A stretch of DNA of 64,000 nucleotides from assembly GCA_031002005.1 (NCBI GenBank), contig CM061918.1, positions 37,452,947 to 37,516,946 of the forward strand. The letters are read 5' to 3'. The number at the start of each line of letters is the position of its first letter. Position 1 is the first letter of the stretch. Shown here piece by piece: positions 21,845 to 32,690 of the stretch. The translations under genes were made by a program, and so were the position numbers. The notes under the pieces are model-generated. The model ran no database searches. It had not been told where the DNA came from and was given only the letters and a program-made list of their open reading frames with translations. This DNA is from Vandiemenella viatica. Taxonomy: Eukaryota > Arthropoda > Insecta > Orthoptera > Morabidae.

Positions 21845-22500
21845 CCAGAATATAATCGTGAAAAATAATCGTAAAAAAATCGCAGAAACTCTTTCAGTCA
21901 GGACTTAAAGTAGTTGGATATTCGTAGATAACATTTAATTTCTGTTGGTAAGACATTGAATAAGGAAGCTCCGGTAAATGTTATCCCTTTCTGTACAATT
22001 TACAGTGATTTGTAATCCTTGTGAATATTATATTTATTCCTAGTATTATTGCTATGTATGTCAGCATTAAGATTGAAGTGTTCAGGTTTTTCCACTACAA
22101 ATAATAGTACAGAGTATACATACTGTGCTGGCATTGTTAGTACACCTAGGTTTTTAAATAGATTTCTGCACGACGTCCGTGGGCTTGCTGCACAAATAGT
22201 TCTTACAGCACGCTTTTGCAATTTAAATACCCTCTGTGCCTGTGACGAGTTTCCGCAGAATGAGATGCCATAAGTGAGCATGGAATGAAAATATGCAAAA
22301 TATACTAACTTTCTGGTTTCTATATTAGCTATTTTAGATATTACCCTTAGTGAAAATGTTCCAGAATTCAGTTTTTTAAGAAGTTGAATATGTAGCTTCC
22401 AGTTCAATTTGTTATCTATATATATATATATATATATATATACCCAGGAATTTTGGGAAACTGCTTACATTGATTGTTTCTCCTTCAAATATCACATTAC
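21845..22500 (-). pseudogene. LINE 3' end with a microsatellite in its reading frame
   Basis: The minus strand reads VIFEGETINVSSFPKFLG, then a TA repeat, then DNKLNWKLHIQLLKKLNSG, ARKLVYF-type YFAYFHSMLTYGISFCGNSS, FKLQKRAVRTICAA and, near the end, LFNVLPTEIK. This is the C-terminal region of a non-LTR polymerase (post-RT, with the FHS.L.YGI..WG pattern). A 408-base frame at 22000-22407 is uninterrupted. Later parts carry a stop. The TA run (22417-22442) breaks the frame. Confidence 0.85.
22417..22442. repeat. (TA)13 microsatellite inside LINE coding sequence
   Basis: Thirteen TA units lie between the codons for KFLG and DNKLNW of the LINE on the minus strand. A coding ancestor would need only about five units to keep the usual FLG..ID.KLNW spacing. 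The current length puts the two sides in different frames. Confidence 0.85.
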
Positions 22501-22631
22501 AGCTGTCCTTTGTTTTATTTTTTGGGAACTGTCGAAAGAGGTGAAAACTTAAAAAAAAAAAACTATGAATATTATTCGCGCAATATGTCATACTTAAAGC
22601 TACAGGGGACGTCGATGTCTCGATCTCTTAA

Positions 22632-22983
22632 GGCGCGTTCCCACGATCCCTTGTAAAGAAGGCGAGACGGGACGGGACGAATACTCAACCACACGCCATA
22701 GGAACAGGGCCGCCTCTGCTAGCGGAGACGAGACGCAGCTACCCACTCTGAGTCGGTAAACATCACAGGCGTGTGTAGCGGTGCGCTGTTGCCATCGGTT
22801 TGCAGCAGCGGTGCGCACCCCTTCTGTTGCTGTAAAGTGCTCTGTGCCAAACGACACTAGGCAACGAGGTGTGGAGGTGGCGGCGACGTAAGCGAGGACT
22901 AACCTGCGGCCCGCGGTCGTCCCTACACTTCAGCTAATGAGGTCCCATCTCGCCTTCGTTATAAGGGATCGTGGGAACGCGCC
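22632..22983. mobile_element. TTAA-flanked MITE family M2, copy 1 (352 bp)
   Basis: The TIRs read GGCGCGTTCCCACGATCCCT on both ends, and the similarity continues through AAGGCGAGACGGGAC. The flanks are TTAA (22628-22631) and TTTA (22984-22987), consistent with a TTAA target with one mutation, as for piggyBac-type transposons. The interior is GC-rich and nearly the same as the inverted copy at 55989-56344. No transposase is encoded. Confidence 0.9.
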
Positions 22984-22987
22984 TTTA

Positions 22988-23528
22988 GATTTACCCCCCG
23001 CAAAACATCACGTAACGTGCCTATAGAAATTTTCACTTCAAAAAAGAATGTTGTCTTCAAACAAAATTCAATCTATACTAAAAAACATTCCCGGCTATAG
23101 CAAATACGGGACTGTATTGTCTTTTAGTCCGACAATTACAATATCAAGACCCAACTGAATGAAGAGGGCTGGTAAGATTGTGACATGTCAGTTTTTGTAG
23201 CCACTGGTAATGAAGACTACTCTGCGAGGGTTGCTTCGACACTCGTAAAAATTTGATGTCCCAGGTCAGACAAGAAAGTAAATGGCAGTGGTTGTTTTTC
23301 TCTTAACCAGGACAAGACTACCGATAAATTACGTTAAAACTTGGCATCGACTCCTGTGTTGAATGTTCCAATGTGTGTCGCCAGCTTTCCTCGCTCCGTC
23401 GGCGTTCATAGATTTTCGGGGCGACCTGCGCGCCGAGGTATAAATGGAAGAATATGTGACAATCGCGCACAACCGGGTCGTCTCTTGCTACCTGCTTTTA
23501 GCTACCAATTAGTCACCGCTACAACAGC
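22988..23528. other. Non-coding upstream of the MULE relic; TATA-like box
   Basis: 23340-23528 is GC-richer and contains GAGGTATAAATGG at about 23435-23447, 85-90 bases before the first transposase ATG. It could be an old element promoter. There is no proof. Confidence 0.3.
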
Positions 23529-24543
23529 ATGCTGAATTCTGGTCAGAGGAGTATATCACAAGGAAACCAAAAGGAGCCAAATAATCCTGACGAAGTGATC
23601 TTGGATGATGAATTGTTGAAGATGGGAGATGAAGGCAGTTTCCTTCTTACGGATCACATGGAAGGTGAAAGAATAATTGTTCTGAGCGGTGAAAGAGGCA
23701 AACAAAGTTTAAAATTACACGAACAATTCTTTATGGATGGTACTTTTAAAAGTGCCAGTAAACAGTTCTCCCAAATCTACACGATACATGCGGATTACGG
23801 CAGCACTGACGAAGAAACAAACATACATCCTGTAGTGTTTATACTCTTACCTGACAAAAAGAAGACTACTTATGTACGTATGTTTCGTGAAATTATCAAG
23901 GCTGTACCAGAAGACAGTGACTGTACGTTTTGAAAGTGGTGCAGTATCTGCCCTCAAGGAAGTGTTTTGCTCAACGGAAGTAAAAGGCTGTTTTTTTTCA
24001 CATAAAAAATGTATATGGAGAAAGGTCCAGGAGCTTGGACTAGCGCGTGAGTACAAAGAAAATGAAGAACTTCGCCTCCATATTCGTATGTGCCTAGCTT
24101 TGACTTTCCTTAAACCAGAAGATGTGACAGATGTTGGTTGGATATCTAATCACAGGCTCCTAATAATTCAAAACTATTGGAGTTTTTCGATTACTTGGCA
24201 GACACGTGGCTTGAGAATGAAAAAATCCCAATTCACATGTGGAATTGTCACAAAAGACTTCATCGCACGAATAATGCTGTTGAAGGATGGAATAATGGGA
24301 TTAACAATGTAATTGGCAGACCAAACCCGAAGCTTAGAGACGTGTTACTTTGTTTGAAGAGGGAAGCCGAGTCTTCAGGTCTCATATATATATGAGACCT
24401 GAATTGATTCTTCAAGGAAAGAGAAGAAAAACCACATACCAGAAGTTGGACGAAACAATTATAAAAACTGTTAACAGATATGAAAAGAGCGGCCACATCA
24501 GATCATGTCTAAAGGCGTTGTCCTACATGCACAACCTTGAATA
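23529..24543 (+). pseudogene. Mutator-like (MULE) transposase, frameshifted
   Basis: The first frame (23529-23933) starts MLNSGQRSISQGNQ and contains GKQSLKLHEQFFMDGTFKSA, IYTIHADYG and HPVVFILLPDKKKTTYVRMF, the core of the MULE DDE domain. The sequence continues in other frames: RFESGAVSALKEVF and KGCFFSHKKCIWRKVQELGL (23935-24130), then IHMWNCHKRLHRTNNAVEGW with NGINNVIGRPNP (about 24235-24330), then RKTTYQKLDETIIKTVNRYE to a stop at 24543. At least three frameshifts separate the segments. The known HFSQ.LWRR..LGL and R..NA.EGWH motifs are present. Transposase or a domesticated relative, now broken. An AATAAA lies downstream near 24618. Confidence 0.85.
24376..24401. repeat. 26-bp perfect palindrome at a MULE frameshift
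   Basis: CAGGTCTCATATA and its exact reverse complement form a hairpin centred at 24388/24389. It lies where the transposase switches frame between ESSGLIY and RPELILQGK. Confidence 0.85.
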
Positions 24544-24972
24544 AATGTAGGTCTACTATGAATAATAATCAATTATGACGATTCTCTCTGATTGATTTGG
24601 ATAATTTAATTATTTTAAATAAATAAGTTGTAAATATTTATTGTGACGAAGCTTCTTGGCTGATTTTAAACACTTTACTTACTTTTACTTTTCGACGGTG
24701 CGGGCCGGTATCGGGCTAGTGAAGATGGAGAAGCGATAGGTAGATTGCGGAAATTTCTGGTCTTTTACGACCAAATTTTATTTTGATCTTACTGATTGAC
24801 TTACAATAGTGTCTTTCTTTTCTTCGACCTCACTTCCAGATTCATCAGATTTTCTTGAAGCAGACAAATCTAAGATTACATTTGTGTTTTACGATAGCAA
24901 AAATAAATTGTAGAGAAAAAGAGTACGATTGTTTTATTGTGTTTGAATATTTATTTTCCATTTCCTATATAT
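24544..24972. other. Non-coding, no feature recognised
   Basis: AT-rich, with an AATAAA-containing run near 24618 just after the MULE relic. Confidence 0.35.
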
Positions 24973-25050
24973 TCGGTCTGGTGACTCACAGTGTTACGGC
25001 GCACGATTTGGGCACTGAAGGTCCGCGGTCCAAATCCCGGGCACAGTTGT
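24973..25050 (+). mobile_element. tRNA-like SINE head
   Basis: GGTCTGGTGACTCACAGTG resembles an A box, and GCGGTCCAAATCCCGGGC carries a B box at tRNA-like spacing. There is no well-paired cloverleaf by eye. It resembles the tRNA-like unit at 38566. Confidence 0.45.
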
Positions 25051-27124
25051 ATGTAATTATTACAGACCTTAAAATTGACGTTCACCTCTGATGATTTGTC
25101 AATACTGCGTTCCGTAAATTATAAAGTTCACGGGAGAGGGGAGAGTGTGGCCCGACCTTTAAACTGTGCGCGATTGTCGCTGTGCGCGATTGTCACGACA
25201 CCAAATGGAAACCCAACCGACCAGTACTAGCGTCCGCAACTCAACGCAAACAAAGCCTGCTAAGTATTCTACGCTGGCGTCAGAGAAGCTAGTCTCCAAG
25301 TTCTTAAAAACGGTCAATAAATCAAACGAAAATCAACGATGGCTGAGACATAATATTACATTCTTCCGAAGACGAAAGTTAGGAGAAAGTAGAGTTACTT
25401 AAGTCCGATGAAAAGATGTTGATTAATCCGGTTCCATATTATTTCCCCTTGGATTTTAAATTCACAGCGATATCGTAGTTGCTGCTTTCTCTTATCAACA
25501 GCACTAATAAAACGCTAGCTTGGTCATCGTGTCATGATGTGACGTCACGCTCCCGACCTTCGTTGGCCGACTTACAGCGGCCAGAGATTTTTAAACTCTG
25601 TATCGATATATGGTGCCGTTCTGGCGAGAAAAGAAGAAATATTGATTGTATATTTACGTTCCTGTAATAGTTCAATATGTTTCGAATTGTAAACTAATCA
25701 TTAATAAAAGCATGCATTTTGTTTAATTTCACATATTAATTAATAGTATGCGTTTCTGTTAATTTGTGTTAGATCGATGTATAGGTTTTCGTTATATATA
25801 TTGTGATATATCTTAGCAAAAAATTTAGGTTTTGCTTTTACGTTTTTGTAGTGGTTTAATATTTTTTTTCTGTTAAATTAAAATTTGAAACCATCCTTAA
25901 AGAAATTTATGTATTTTGTTTGAATCTAACCGTTGATTATGAAGTAGATTCTGCAATTGAATCAGCTGGAACCCAAATACGTACAACAATACATCATTAT
26001 AAGCGTTTTTAATAACAATCCTATTTAGCTATGTCCTATAAATTCATTAGTAATTCTGAACTAAATATTGGACGTATCGTTATAATATTTCTTGTAGTTT
26101 TGTTTTGGTAATTTTACTTCGTAACTTGCCACAAGGAATGGTATTGAAAAAAAGAATAAATTTTCTCGCATATATTTCTTTCAGTGTATTTTTTTAAGTG
26201 TTAGGGACTCATTTTTAATAAAAATTTAACATAATTATTGGTCAGCATAGAGAAGGCAAACTAAAGCTTTTTTTTTTATCAATACTATTGATACTATGAC
26301 TTAAGTTGGAATGTCCACTGTATTTTTGTCCTGAACCACAGTGTGCCGGCTGGAGTCTTGGCCTAGGACATTCTACACGTGAGGACGACGGTTGAGTCTG
26401 TTATCGAAACTTCAATGATGATCGCATTGCTGGAGAGTCCTGTGTGTGATTTTTGATCAGCATGACGTACAGTGTTAAAAAGCCCAGACACGTGTTCGCG
26501 GTCGGACGAAAGTTCATCGCATACAGTTTGAACACCACAGAGGTTTACGAGCTTTGTGTCGAGTATTAACACAGCAGTGTAGGCTCGACTTGGTGCGCCA
26601 TTGCACGGCCCTGTGGAGCTCTGTGCGAAATTAAAGTCTGCATCACCCGAGAAGCCGTGTGTGCTGTTACAAGCGGGCCGAAATTATGAACACTAATTCC
26701 GGGTGGCCACTTTATCGCGGACAGCTGTATTTTTTTGCGTGTAGTAAATGGCGGACAGCACCGTGTGTGTCGGAGGGCAGACAGGAGCGTGCCACAGTGT
26801 TTTAATTAATTCGCGCCACCCTCTTCTCTAATTAACGCCGCTGTTTGTCGCAGCTAGCGTGCACCACTTTCACTGCCGACTGTGGAAAAACGTGAAACTC
26901 CGGCTGACAGCTCAATGCTCGGCAGAGGCAACCCTGTGTGCGGGTTGCTTTCTCGGTGCTGTCATATCCTCTTTATGCATCATTTTTAAATCGGATTTTT
27001 TTTTCCCTTCAAGTTACGGGTTGAGTCCATCTGTCCGTATGTTACCGTAAAATTACGTAAAAAATCTGGGTATAAGGGGGGGAGGGGGTACACAGTTTGA
27101 AAGTTTATGGTCTAGCTTAGACAC
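25051..27124. other. Long gene-poor stretch
   Basis: No transposon ends or coding domains were recognised. A 16-bp direct repeat TGTGCGCGATTGTC(G/A)C occurs twice near 25167-25198. A GC-richer patch at 26560-26950 contains TTTTAATTAATTCGCG and CTAATTAACGCCGC, homeodomain-type cores in GC-rich context that could be regulatory DNA. A 78-codon frame (25166-25402) has no domain. Confidence 0.3.
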
Positions 27125-27310
27125 TTCAGCATTTTCTAACTTTTAATTTTTACTTTTTGCTTTCTACGTTTTAGGAATTCTTCTACCCGGCAAATCACCT
27201 TTTTATCAGCTCCAATAGTTTTTACCTTATTTAGCACCATTTTATGGCTCACTCTGTCAAAGGCGTTTGAAAGATCTAGTGCTACACTACGAAATTGACC
27301 TCCACTGTCC
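27125..27310 (-). pseudogene. LINE reverse-transcriptase fragment (motif A region)
   Basis: The minus strand reads FRSVALDLSNAFDRVSHKMV, then KTIGADKKVICRVEEFLKRR. LDLSNAFDRVSHK is the RT motif A (catalytic aspartate in D-x-x-x-A/F-D) region of non-LTR polymerases. The frame stops after KVKIKS. It belongs to the same family as the piece at 33940-34340 (shared KRRKQK block) and lies directly beside a different LINE at 27311. Confidence 0.8.
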
Positions 27311-28345
27311 ATTTGTGTTTAATGTTTGTTGCCAATATACTTGTGCACACAAGTTTCTAGCAAGGACCAATACATCTTACACAACAAGAATACCTATATA
27401 AATGAATTCCATAATAAATCCAGCAACATCCAGTAAGTAAATTAACATTAAGTTACAATAATTCAATACAGTAATGCTATTACATACATCATTAAGAGTA
27501 TATAAAGCCTTATTGCATAGATAATGTTTTACTTCAGTTTTAAATTCATTTCCTGTCAGTGACTTTAAATGTGTTGGTAGCTTGTTATATTGTCTTGCTC
27601 CAATTTCAAATGCACTTTTATCTGCTGCCTTGGACTTATATCTATTGATATGTAAATTAGTTTTGATTCGAGTGTCATATTTATGAATTTCATATTAGTG
27701 TTATTAGATTTTGTATTGCATCTAATCAGAAACAAAACCCTATATCTATATATATATATAGTGAAAATATAGTAAGAATATTTTCTTGTCTTTACAGGGT
27801 GTATTCCTATCCAACTTGTATATTCTGATGCATCTTTTCTGGAGCACTAACAATATATTTATGTAGAAATGGCAACGAGATCCCCAAACTTTAATTCCAT
27901 ACAGGATATGTGGGAAGATTATTCCATAGTATGCAATTTTTAAAACACTTCTTTTCACAAACTTAAACAACTGATTCATTAGAAAGATTCCCTTACTTAC
28001 TTTTTTACAAACAAAATCAACATGAGCTTTCCAATTTATAAACTTATCCATGTATATTCCAAGGAACTTATGATCATTTATTTCATAATTGTTTCTTTCA
28101 TCTGTGATCAGATTAAACTTATTATCTATATTATGATTTCTAAGTTCAAATTTTACTAAATTTGTTTTACTTTTATTGCAAATTAGTTCATTTTTGTCAA
28201 AATAATTTGTTAATTCATTAGTGACATTAGCAGTAGTTTCTTCTAATGATGAATCATCATTATCCTAACATACTGCTGTAGTGTCATCTACATATGTTAT
28301 AATTCTACTGTTAGTTGGTGTAGAAATGTCATTTATATAAAGAGC
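27311..28345 (-). pseudogene. LINE 3' half: RT motif C to C-terminus
   Basis: From 28345 down, the minus strand reads LYINDISTPTNSRIITYVDD-TTAV, where YVDD is the RT catalytic box. It goes on with FDKNELICNKSKTNLVKFEL, DHKFLGIYMDKFINWKAHV, AYYGIIFPHILYGIKVWGS, LLVLQKRCIRIYKLD and finally FEIGARQYNKLPTHLKSLTG. This is ORF2 of a non-LTR retrotransposon, 5'-truncated between motifs B and C. One early stop and a second TA-rich insertion (27746-27762) interrupt it. YVDD rather than YADD is the less usual form in LINEs. Confidence 0.88.
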
Positions 28346-28488
28346 AAATCATATCGCTGTACGTAAACGGGGGACGGAGCAAGAAATGATAATCTGTTTG
28401 TAGCTAGAAGAGATAAGCGACACACATCATAGTACGTCGCACGTATATGCTTCACTCTTTGGACTTTGTTACAATCGTTTTTGACTAT

Positions 28489-28665
28489 ACCGAGTGTAGT
28501 GGCTGAGAGGAAACGTTATGGTTTCGCATTCTGGAGGACACGGGTATCCAGATTTGGGTTTTCTATGGTTTCCCTAGAATTTCGAGATGGTTCCTCTAAA
28601 AAATCATTGCCAAATTCTCTCTCATTCCTTATTTGCAACTCCCCTCCCCTTTTGGCTGAAAAACG
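28489..28665 (+). mobile_element. SINE family A, old internally deleted copy
   Basis: ACCGAGTGTAGTGGCTGAG is the head, but the B box is lost by a small deletion so GGACACGGGTATCCAGATTT joins head to body. The tail is diverged. Confidence 0.75.
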
Positions 28666-30552
28666 TGCATGTGATTCTATTCACAAAAAAAAAAAAATAC
28701 GGAGGTCGTAATCATCTTGTAATGTGCTTTTGCCAAGATTACTGATCTTTAGAATTTGACCGCATGAACTGGATCTATAATGAACCAGTCAAATCTAAAA
28801 TAAGAATTTTTATTTTTGTAGCAGCATATTTATATTTTGAGTTTATTCAAATTTATGTAGGCTACTATATATTAATTTGAGAAGATTCGTTCCCCAGAAA
28901 ACTTCTGTGATGTACGTTTCTCGCGACCCCCAACTATTGGTGACGCTGTAATATTAAGAATAATCTTCGTTTAACAGCAAACATCACCAATTGACGCCGG
29001 AAGATCAACGCGATACAAATTTCCGTCCTCGATGTTGACGACACGGTTGATTTTTTTTTATTATTACTTGCACGTAATTTTTTAGCTGTCGTTTTATGAG
29101 TGGTTATTAGGCCTACTTCAACAACCAGATTAGACCACGAAGAATTGACTGCATGTTAGCATTTCCACTCTACAGGACATTATGGGAGGGGAGGTCCGTC
29201 TTGCCTCGAACTCATCTAAGTTGCTGCTCGTTTAAGTCTGATGTTACAACACTTAATTACTTCATCGGCCAAAAATGAAAGGAACTGTTGTCGCAAAGGA
29301 ACTGTTGTCGCAAAGGAATTATAATCACAGTTCCGAAAACACTTGATATTCTGCAACTGCACGATTAGCAAAATAGAGATTTCAACATGGTTGACATCAC
29401 TGCTTGAGTTGAGTACTATCTCCATAATAAGGAGCGCCAGACATTGGAGTACATACCTGCGTTACGACTATCCGCGCCAGACACACTGCTGCGTACAATC
29501 ACAACAACCAAAGATCTTAATACTGCTAATCCATACTAACTTCTACCCACAAAAACTACTCACTCTACGGATTGTGGAATTCCACGACACAACAAATCAA
29601 ATTACGTACATCACTATAGTCATTTGTAAACACGCATTAATAATCAAAGAAAAATAAAATGAAAACAGGATAAATTTAAACTAGAAAAACTCAGGAAGTA
29701 CTGAGTAGATTTCGATGGGGGTTTCGCCGTTTTATAGTTTAGAATCTCAATTGAGTTGTTTGGTATATCTTATGTTTCAACGTTACATAATGCCGGAAAT
29801 TCTCAACGTATGGTGACAAATACCAAAGATGCAACGGCTAGATATTGCATTCCACAATAAGCAAACAATTAGAATGTCTCTGACCGTAGCCTTTAGAAAA
29901 TCATTTTAAAATAATAACTATTTTGAAAACTATACAAAATTTGAAATATTCTTTCCTTTAATTCGAAATATTCAGTTTTTAAATGCCATAGAGGATCGTA
30001 ATGAATGCGAGGAACTAATAATGAGAAAACAACAGAGATTTTCTTTGATCACAAGCTCTGTACAACTACAATGTCTCTGGCTATCGTCTTTGCCGTCCTG
30101 TTCACAATAAAATGGCGCAGCGGTTTATAATTCCTGAAACAAATTGAAAGTAAAGAATATTTGTTTTTTCATATCTCACTTAGTTCGGAATACTTGATAT
30201 ACAATTCTGAATACCTGATATTCAACTGTACAAGTACTGAATATACTTTAATTTTGTGCTCCAATGCCAGATAAAGTAATATAATAATAACATTTTTAGC
30301 TCCCAGGGGCAGATGAGTCAGCATAATGAGACATATCTAATGTTTGATACTGTGAAAACTCGGGCTAAATCGATTCAGCAGTTTTCAGGTAATGTTAGAT
30401 TGTTCGTAAAATAAATGTGCCGTTATGTCTTGGAAGATATACGCAAAATTTTAACTTTGACCGCAAGCTATCAAATTCTGAAAATCCATACAAAATCTGT
30501 ATTTTCTGCGCGATGCTGGAATAAACAGACACATTCCAGATACAGTATTATA
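28666..30552. other. Gene-poor stretch with a short direct duplication
   Basis: The unit AAAGGAACTGTTGTCGC occurs twice in tandem near 29277-29315. Otherwise AT-rich with no recognised gene or element. A 104-codon frame at 29343-29657 has no domain. Confidence 0.35.
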
Positions 30553-31099
30553 CAGGGTGATTCAAAATAACGTGTACAAAATGACATGGTAGATCAGTCA
30601 TACAATAAGAATCAAAAATCGCATAGGAACAGAGGGTACGCAACTGCGATCCGGAGCCGCTACAGGGCGTCTGAAATAATACTGACACAAAGAGAAGAAA
30701 CAAAACCATTACAGATCATTTTATTGATAATTACTCACTCACATGCGACTAATGCAAGCCAAATGTTGAGCCTACAGCAGATGCTCAAAGTTTTTGCCAG
30801 ATTAATCGAGACAAGCCCGGCATCTCCGTTGCATGGAACGGCGCACCTTCTCAACGATGCCGCAACGATTCTTCCTACCAAGTCTTCCGGCGTTTCAACA
30901 GGTGTTTCATACACAAGTCCTTTTAAAAATCCCCACAAGAAGAAATCCATGGTCTGGTGTTTGTATCGCAACGCCCTCTCGTGGCTCTAGCGCCCTCTAC
31001 AGGCGTTTGCGACCCTCTGTTCCTATGCGATTTTTGATCCTTATTGTATGACAGATCTACCATGTAATTTTTTCCACGTTATTTTGAACCATCGTGCGG
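30553..31099 (-). mobile_element. Mariner-type non-autonomous element with transposase C-terminus
   Basis: The ends are inverted repeats of about 100 bp (30553-30650 and 31002-31099), starting CAGGGTGATTCAAAATAACG and CCGCACGATGGTTCAAAAT, each flanked by TA. The centre keeps on the minus strand TMDFFLWGFLKGLVYETPVE and DLVGRIVAAS, the region at the last catalytic residue and C-terminus of mariner-superfamily transposases (DFFLWG motif). The N-terminal domain and first catalytic residues are deleted, so it depends on a full-length relative. Confidence 0.88.
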
Positions 31100-31101
31100 T
31101 A

Positions 31102-31849
31102 TTTAATTACGTTGAAATATAATATGGACTAAAATAAAAACTGACATTCCGTCTCAACGTGTCCAAACCTCCCCATTTTAGAAATGTCCTGCTAAATCAC
31201 CGTTTAGTTTAGTACCGGAAGTCAGTGAAGCTTGGTACGCATGAGTCTTTTCAGACGAATAAAAATAATGTACGGGTAAATCAACTTCAACCCACTCCTT
31301 TCAAGGTAACGTGCGTGTGAATCTAGGTTTGCTTTAATTTGGGAAATGGATGGCGCGAATTGTATGAAACTTGGTAGGTACACTTTTCTAATTGCGTGAA
31401 TAAAAATGAATGGATAAATCGACGCCAACTAGACCGGGCAAGTAAAAAATAAAAATGATTGTTTGAGTGCGTTATTGTCACAAGTTTCCTCAATACAGCA
31501 GTGGCTACTACCCACACACAAAAAAAGAAAAAAAAAACATTGTGTCCAGCTGCAAACTTGCTCTCGTATTCTTAGAAACTCTTTATCAGTCTAATTCGTG
31601 CCCTTCGTTGCTCCATTATCATCTGTCGGGCTCAGTGAATAGAGCCATCTATTCTTGCTACTATTTTTATCACACATAAATTTTGTGATCTGTCACTACT
31701 TTCGACGATATGCTCCTGAAATTCGACGCTACATCTTAAGTTTTTAAAGTGAAACTTCTCTGGTCGAGATACGGATAAATTGGTTAGTGCAGCAGTACAC
31801 GGTTAAACTTTGCGCATGCGCACTTATGATTCAATGGCATCAACAGTTG
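31102..31849. other. Non-coding, no feature recognised
   Basis: AT-rich sequence. No gene or repeat was recognised. Confidence 0.35.
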
Positions 31850-32110
31850 GCGACTCTTGTATGGCTCAACGTCAAATTGAAAATAAGCAAAATATTATGA
31901 CTGTAGCAGTGTACACTTCTCCTAATCAAAAGGTGACACTGTCGGTTATTTACATCATTCATTATTACTGTATACAGTACAAGGTGCTGCCATACTTCAT
32001 AAAGATGATAAAATACCTTTGATTTTAAATGGAGATTTTAATGTTAGTTCTGCATTAGATAAAACCCAGAAGCTGGTTGAATTTTTAAGTTATTGCAGAT
32101 AAAATAATTT
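31850..32110 (+). pseudogene. LINE endonuclease-domain fragment
   Basis: AAILHKDDKIPLILNGDFNV followed by SSALDKTQKLVEFLSYCR (about 31983-32098) matches the APE-type endonuclease of non-LTR retrotransposons around the GDFN active-site motif. Upstream, VYTSPNQKVTLSVIYII fits the preceding strand in another frame. Frameshifted fragment. A similar endonuclease can also occur beside some Helitrons, so the parent element is uncertain. Confidence 0.65.
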
Positions 32111-32299
32111 GATGATACGATGATATTTTAATTTCTTGTTTCGTCGTCAAGAGACACACAGCCATGAAGCATACTTCTGATTTTATGTCAAAATATATTG
32201 TTTCAAATTGTTTATATGTCACCAAAATCTGTGCGACAGTATTCAAGACACGCCTCATTGTAGGTAAAAGAATTTCGTGTGCAGAACAGATTTTAGTTT

Positions 32300-32481
32300 T
32301 TTTGTGTTTTTTCTCGTTTTGTGTTATTTTGTTTGTTTTTTTTTTTTTTTTTTTGTTTTTTGTTTTTTGTACTTTTTGTTTTGTTTGGTTTTTTTGTACT
32401 TTTTGTTTTGTTTGTTTTTTTGTTTGTTTGTTTGTTGTTTGTTGTTTGTTTGTTGTTTGTTTGTTGTTTGTTTGTTGTTTG
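32300..32481. repeat. T/G low-complexity tract
   Basis: A nearly pure T and G run: poly-T, TTTTTTGT units, then TTGTTTG and TTTGTTGT repeats. All open frames across it (poly-Phe, or Lys/Asn/Gln-rich on the other strand) are products of composition. Confidence 0.9.
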
Positions 32482-32486
32482 TATTT

Positions 32487-32690
32487 TCGTCTCATCTACT
32501 TCCAGGTTCTTCAAGGCGTGAAAGGAGTAGGTGTTAGGAACAGATAGGAATTCAGCGATAGCCATTTGGAGGAGCCATACCGGTATTCAGTGATTTCGGG
32601 AAAACCGAAATCTGGATGTCCGGACGGGGATTAGAACTTGCGTCTTCCCGAATGAGAGGCCAGAGCGTTACCGCTCATCCACCACGTTCT
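32487..32690 (-). mobile_element. SINE family A, diverged full-length copy
   Basis: The minus-strand copy has head CGTGGTGGATGAGCGGTAAC and B-box region AAGTTCTAATCCCC (mutated). The body is poorly conserved. It abuts the T/G tract, which may have grown from its poly-A tail. Confidence 0.82.

Noticed and set aside
22600..22857. Open frame (85 codons) with a matching frame at 56057-56407
   Set aside because: The shared peptide arises because both frames lie in copies of the same non-coding M2 MITE.
25166..25402. 78-codon open frame as a transposase N-terminus
   Set aside because: It is basic and uninterrupted but matches no family I know, and the downstream sequence has stops in all frames.
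32085..32565. Several open frames rich in Phe or Lys/Asn/Gln
   Set aside because: They are translations of the T/G low-complexity tract.
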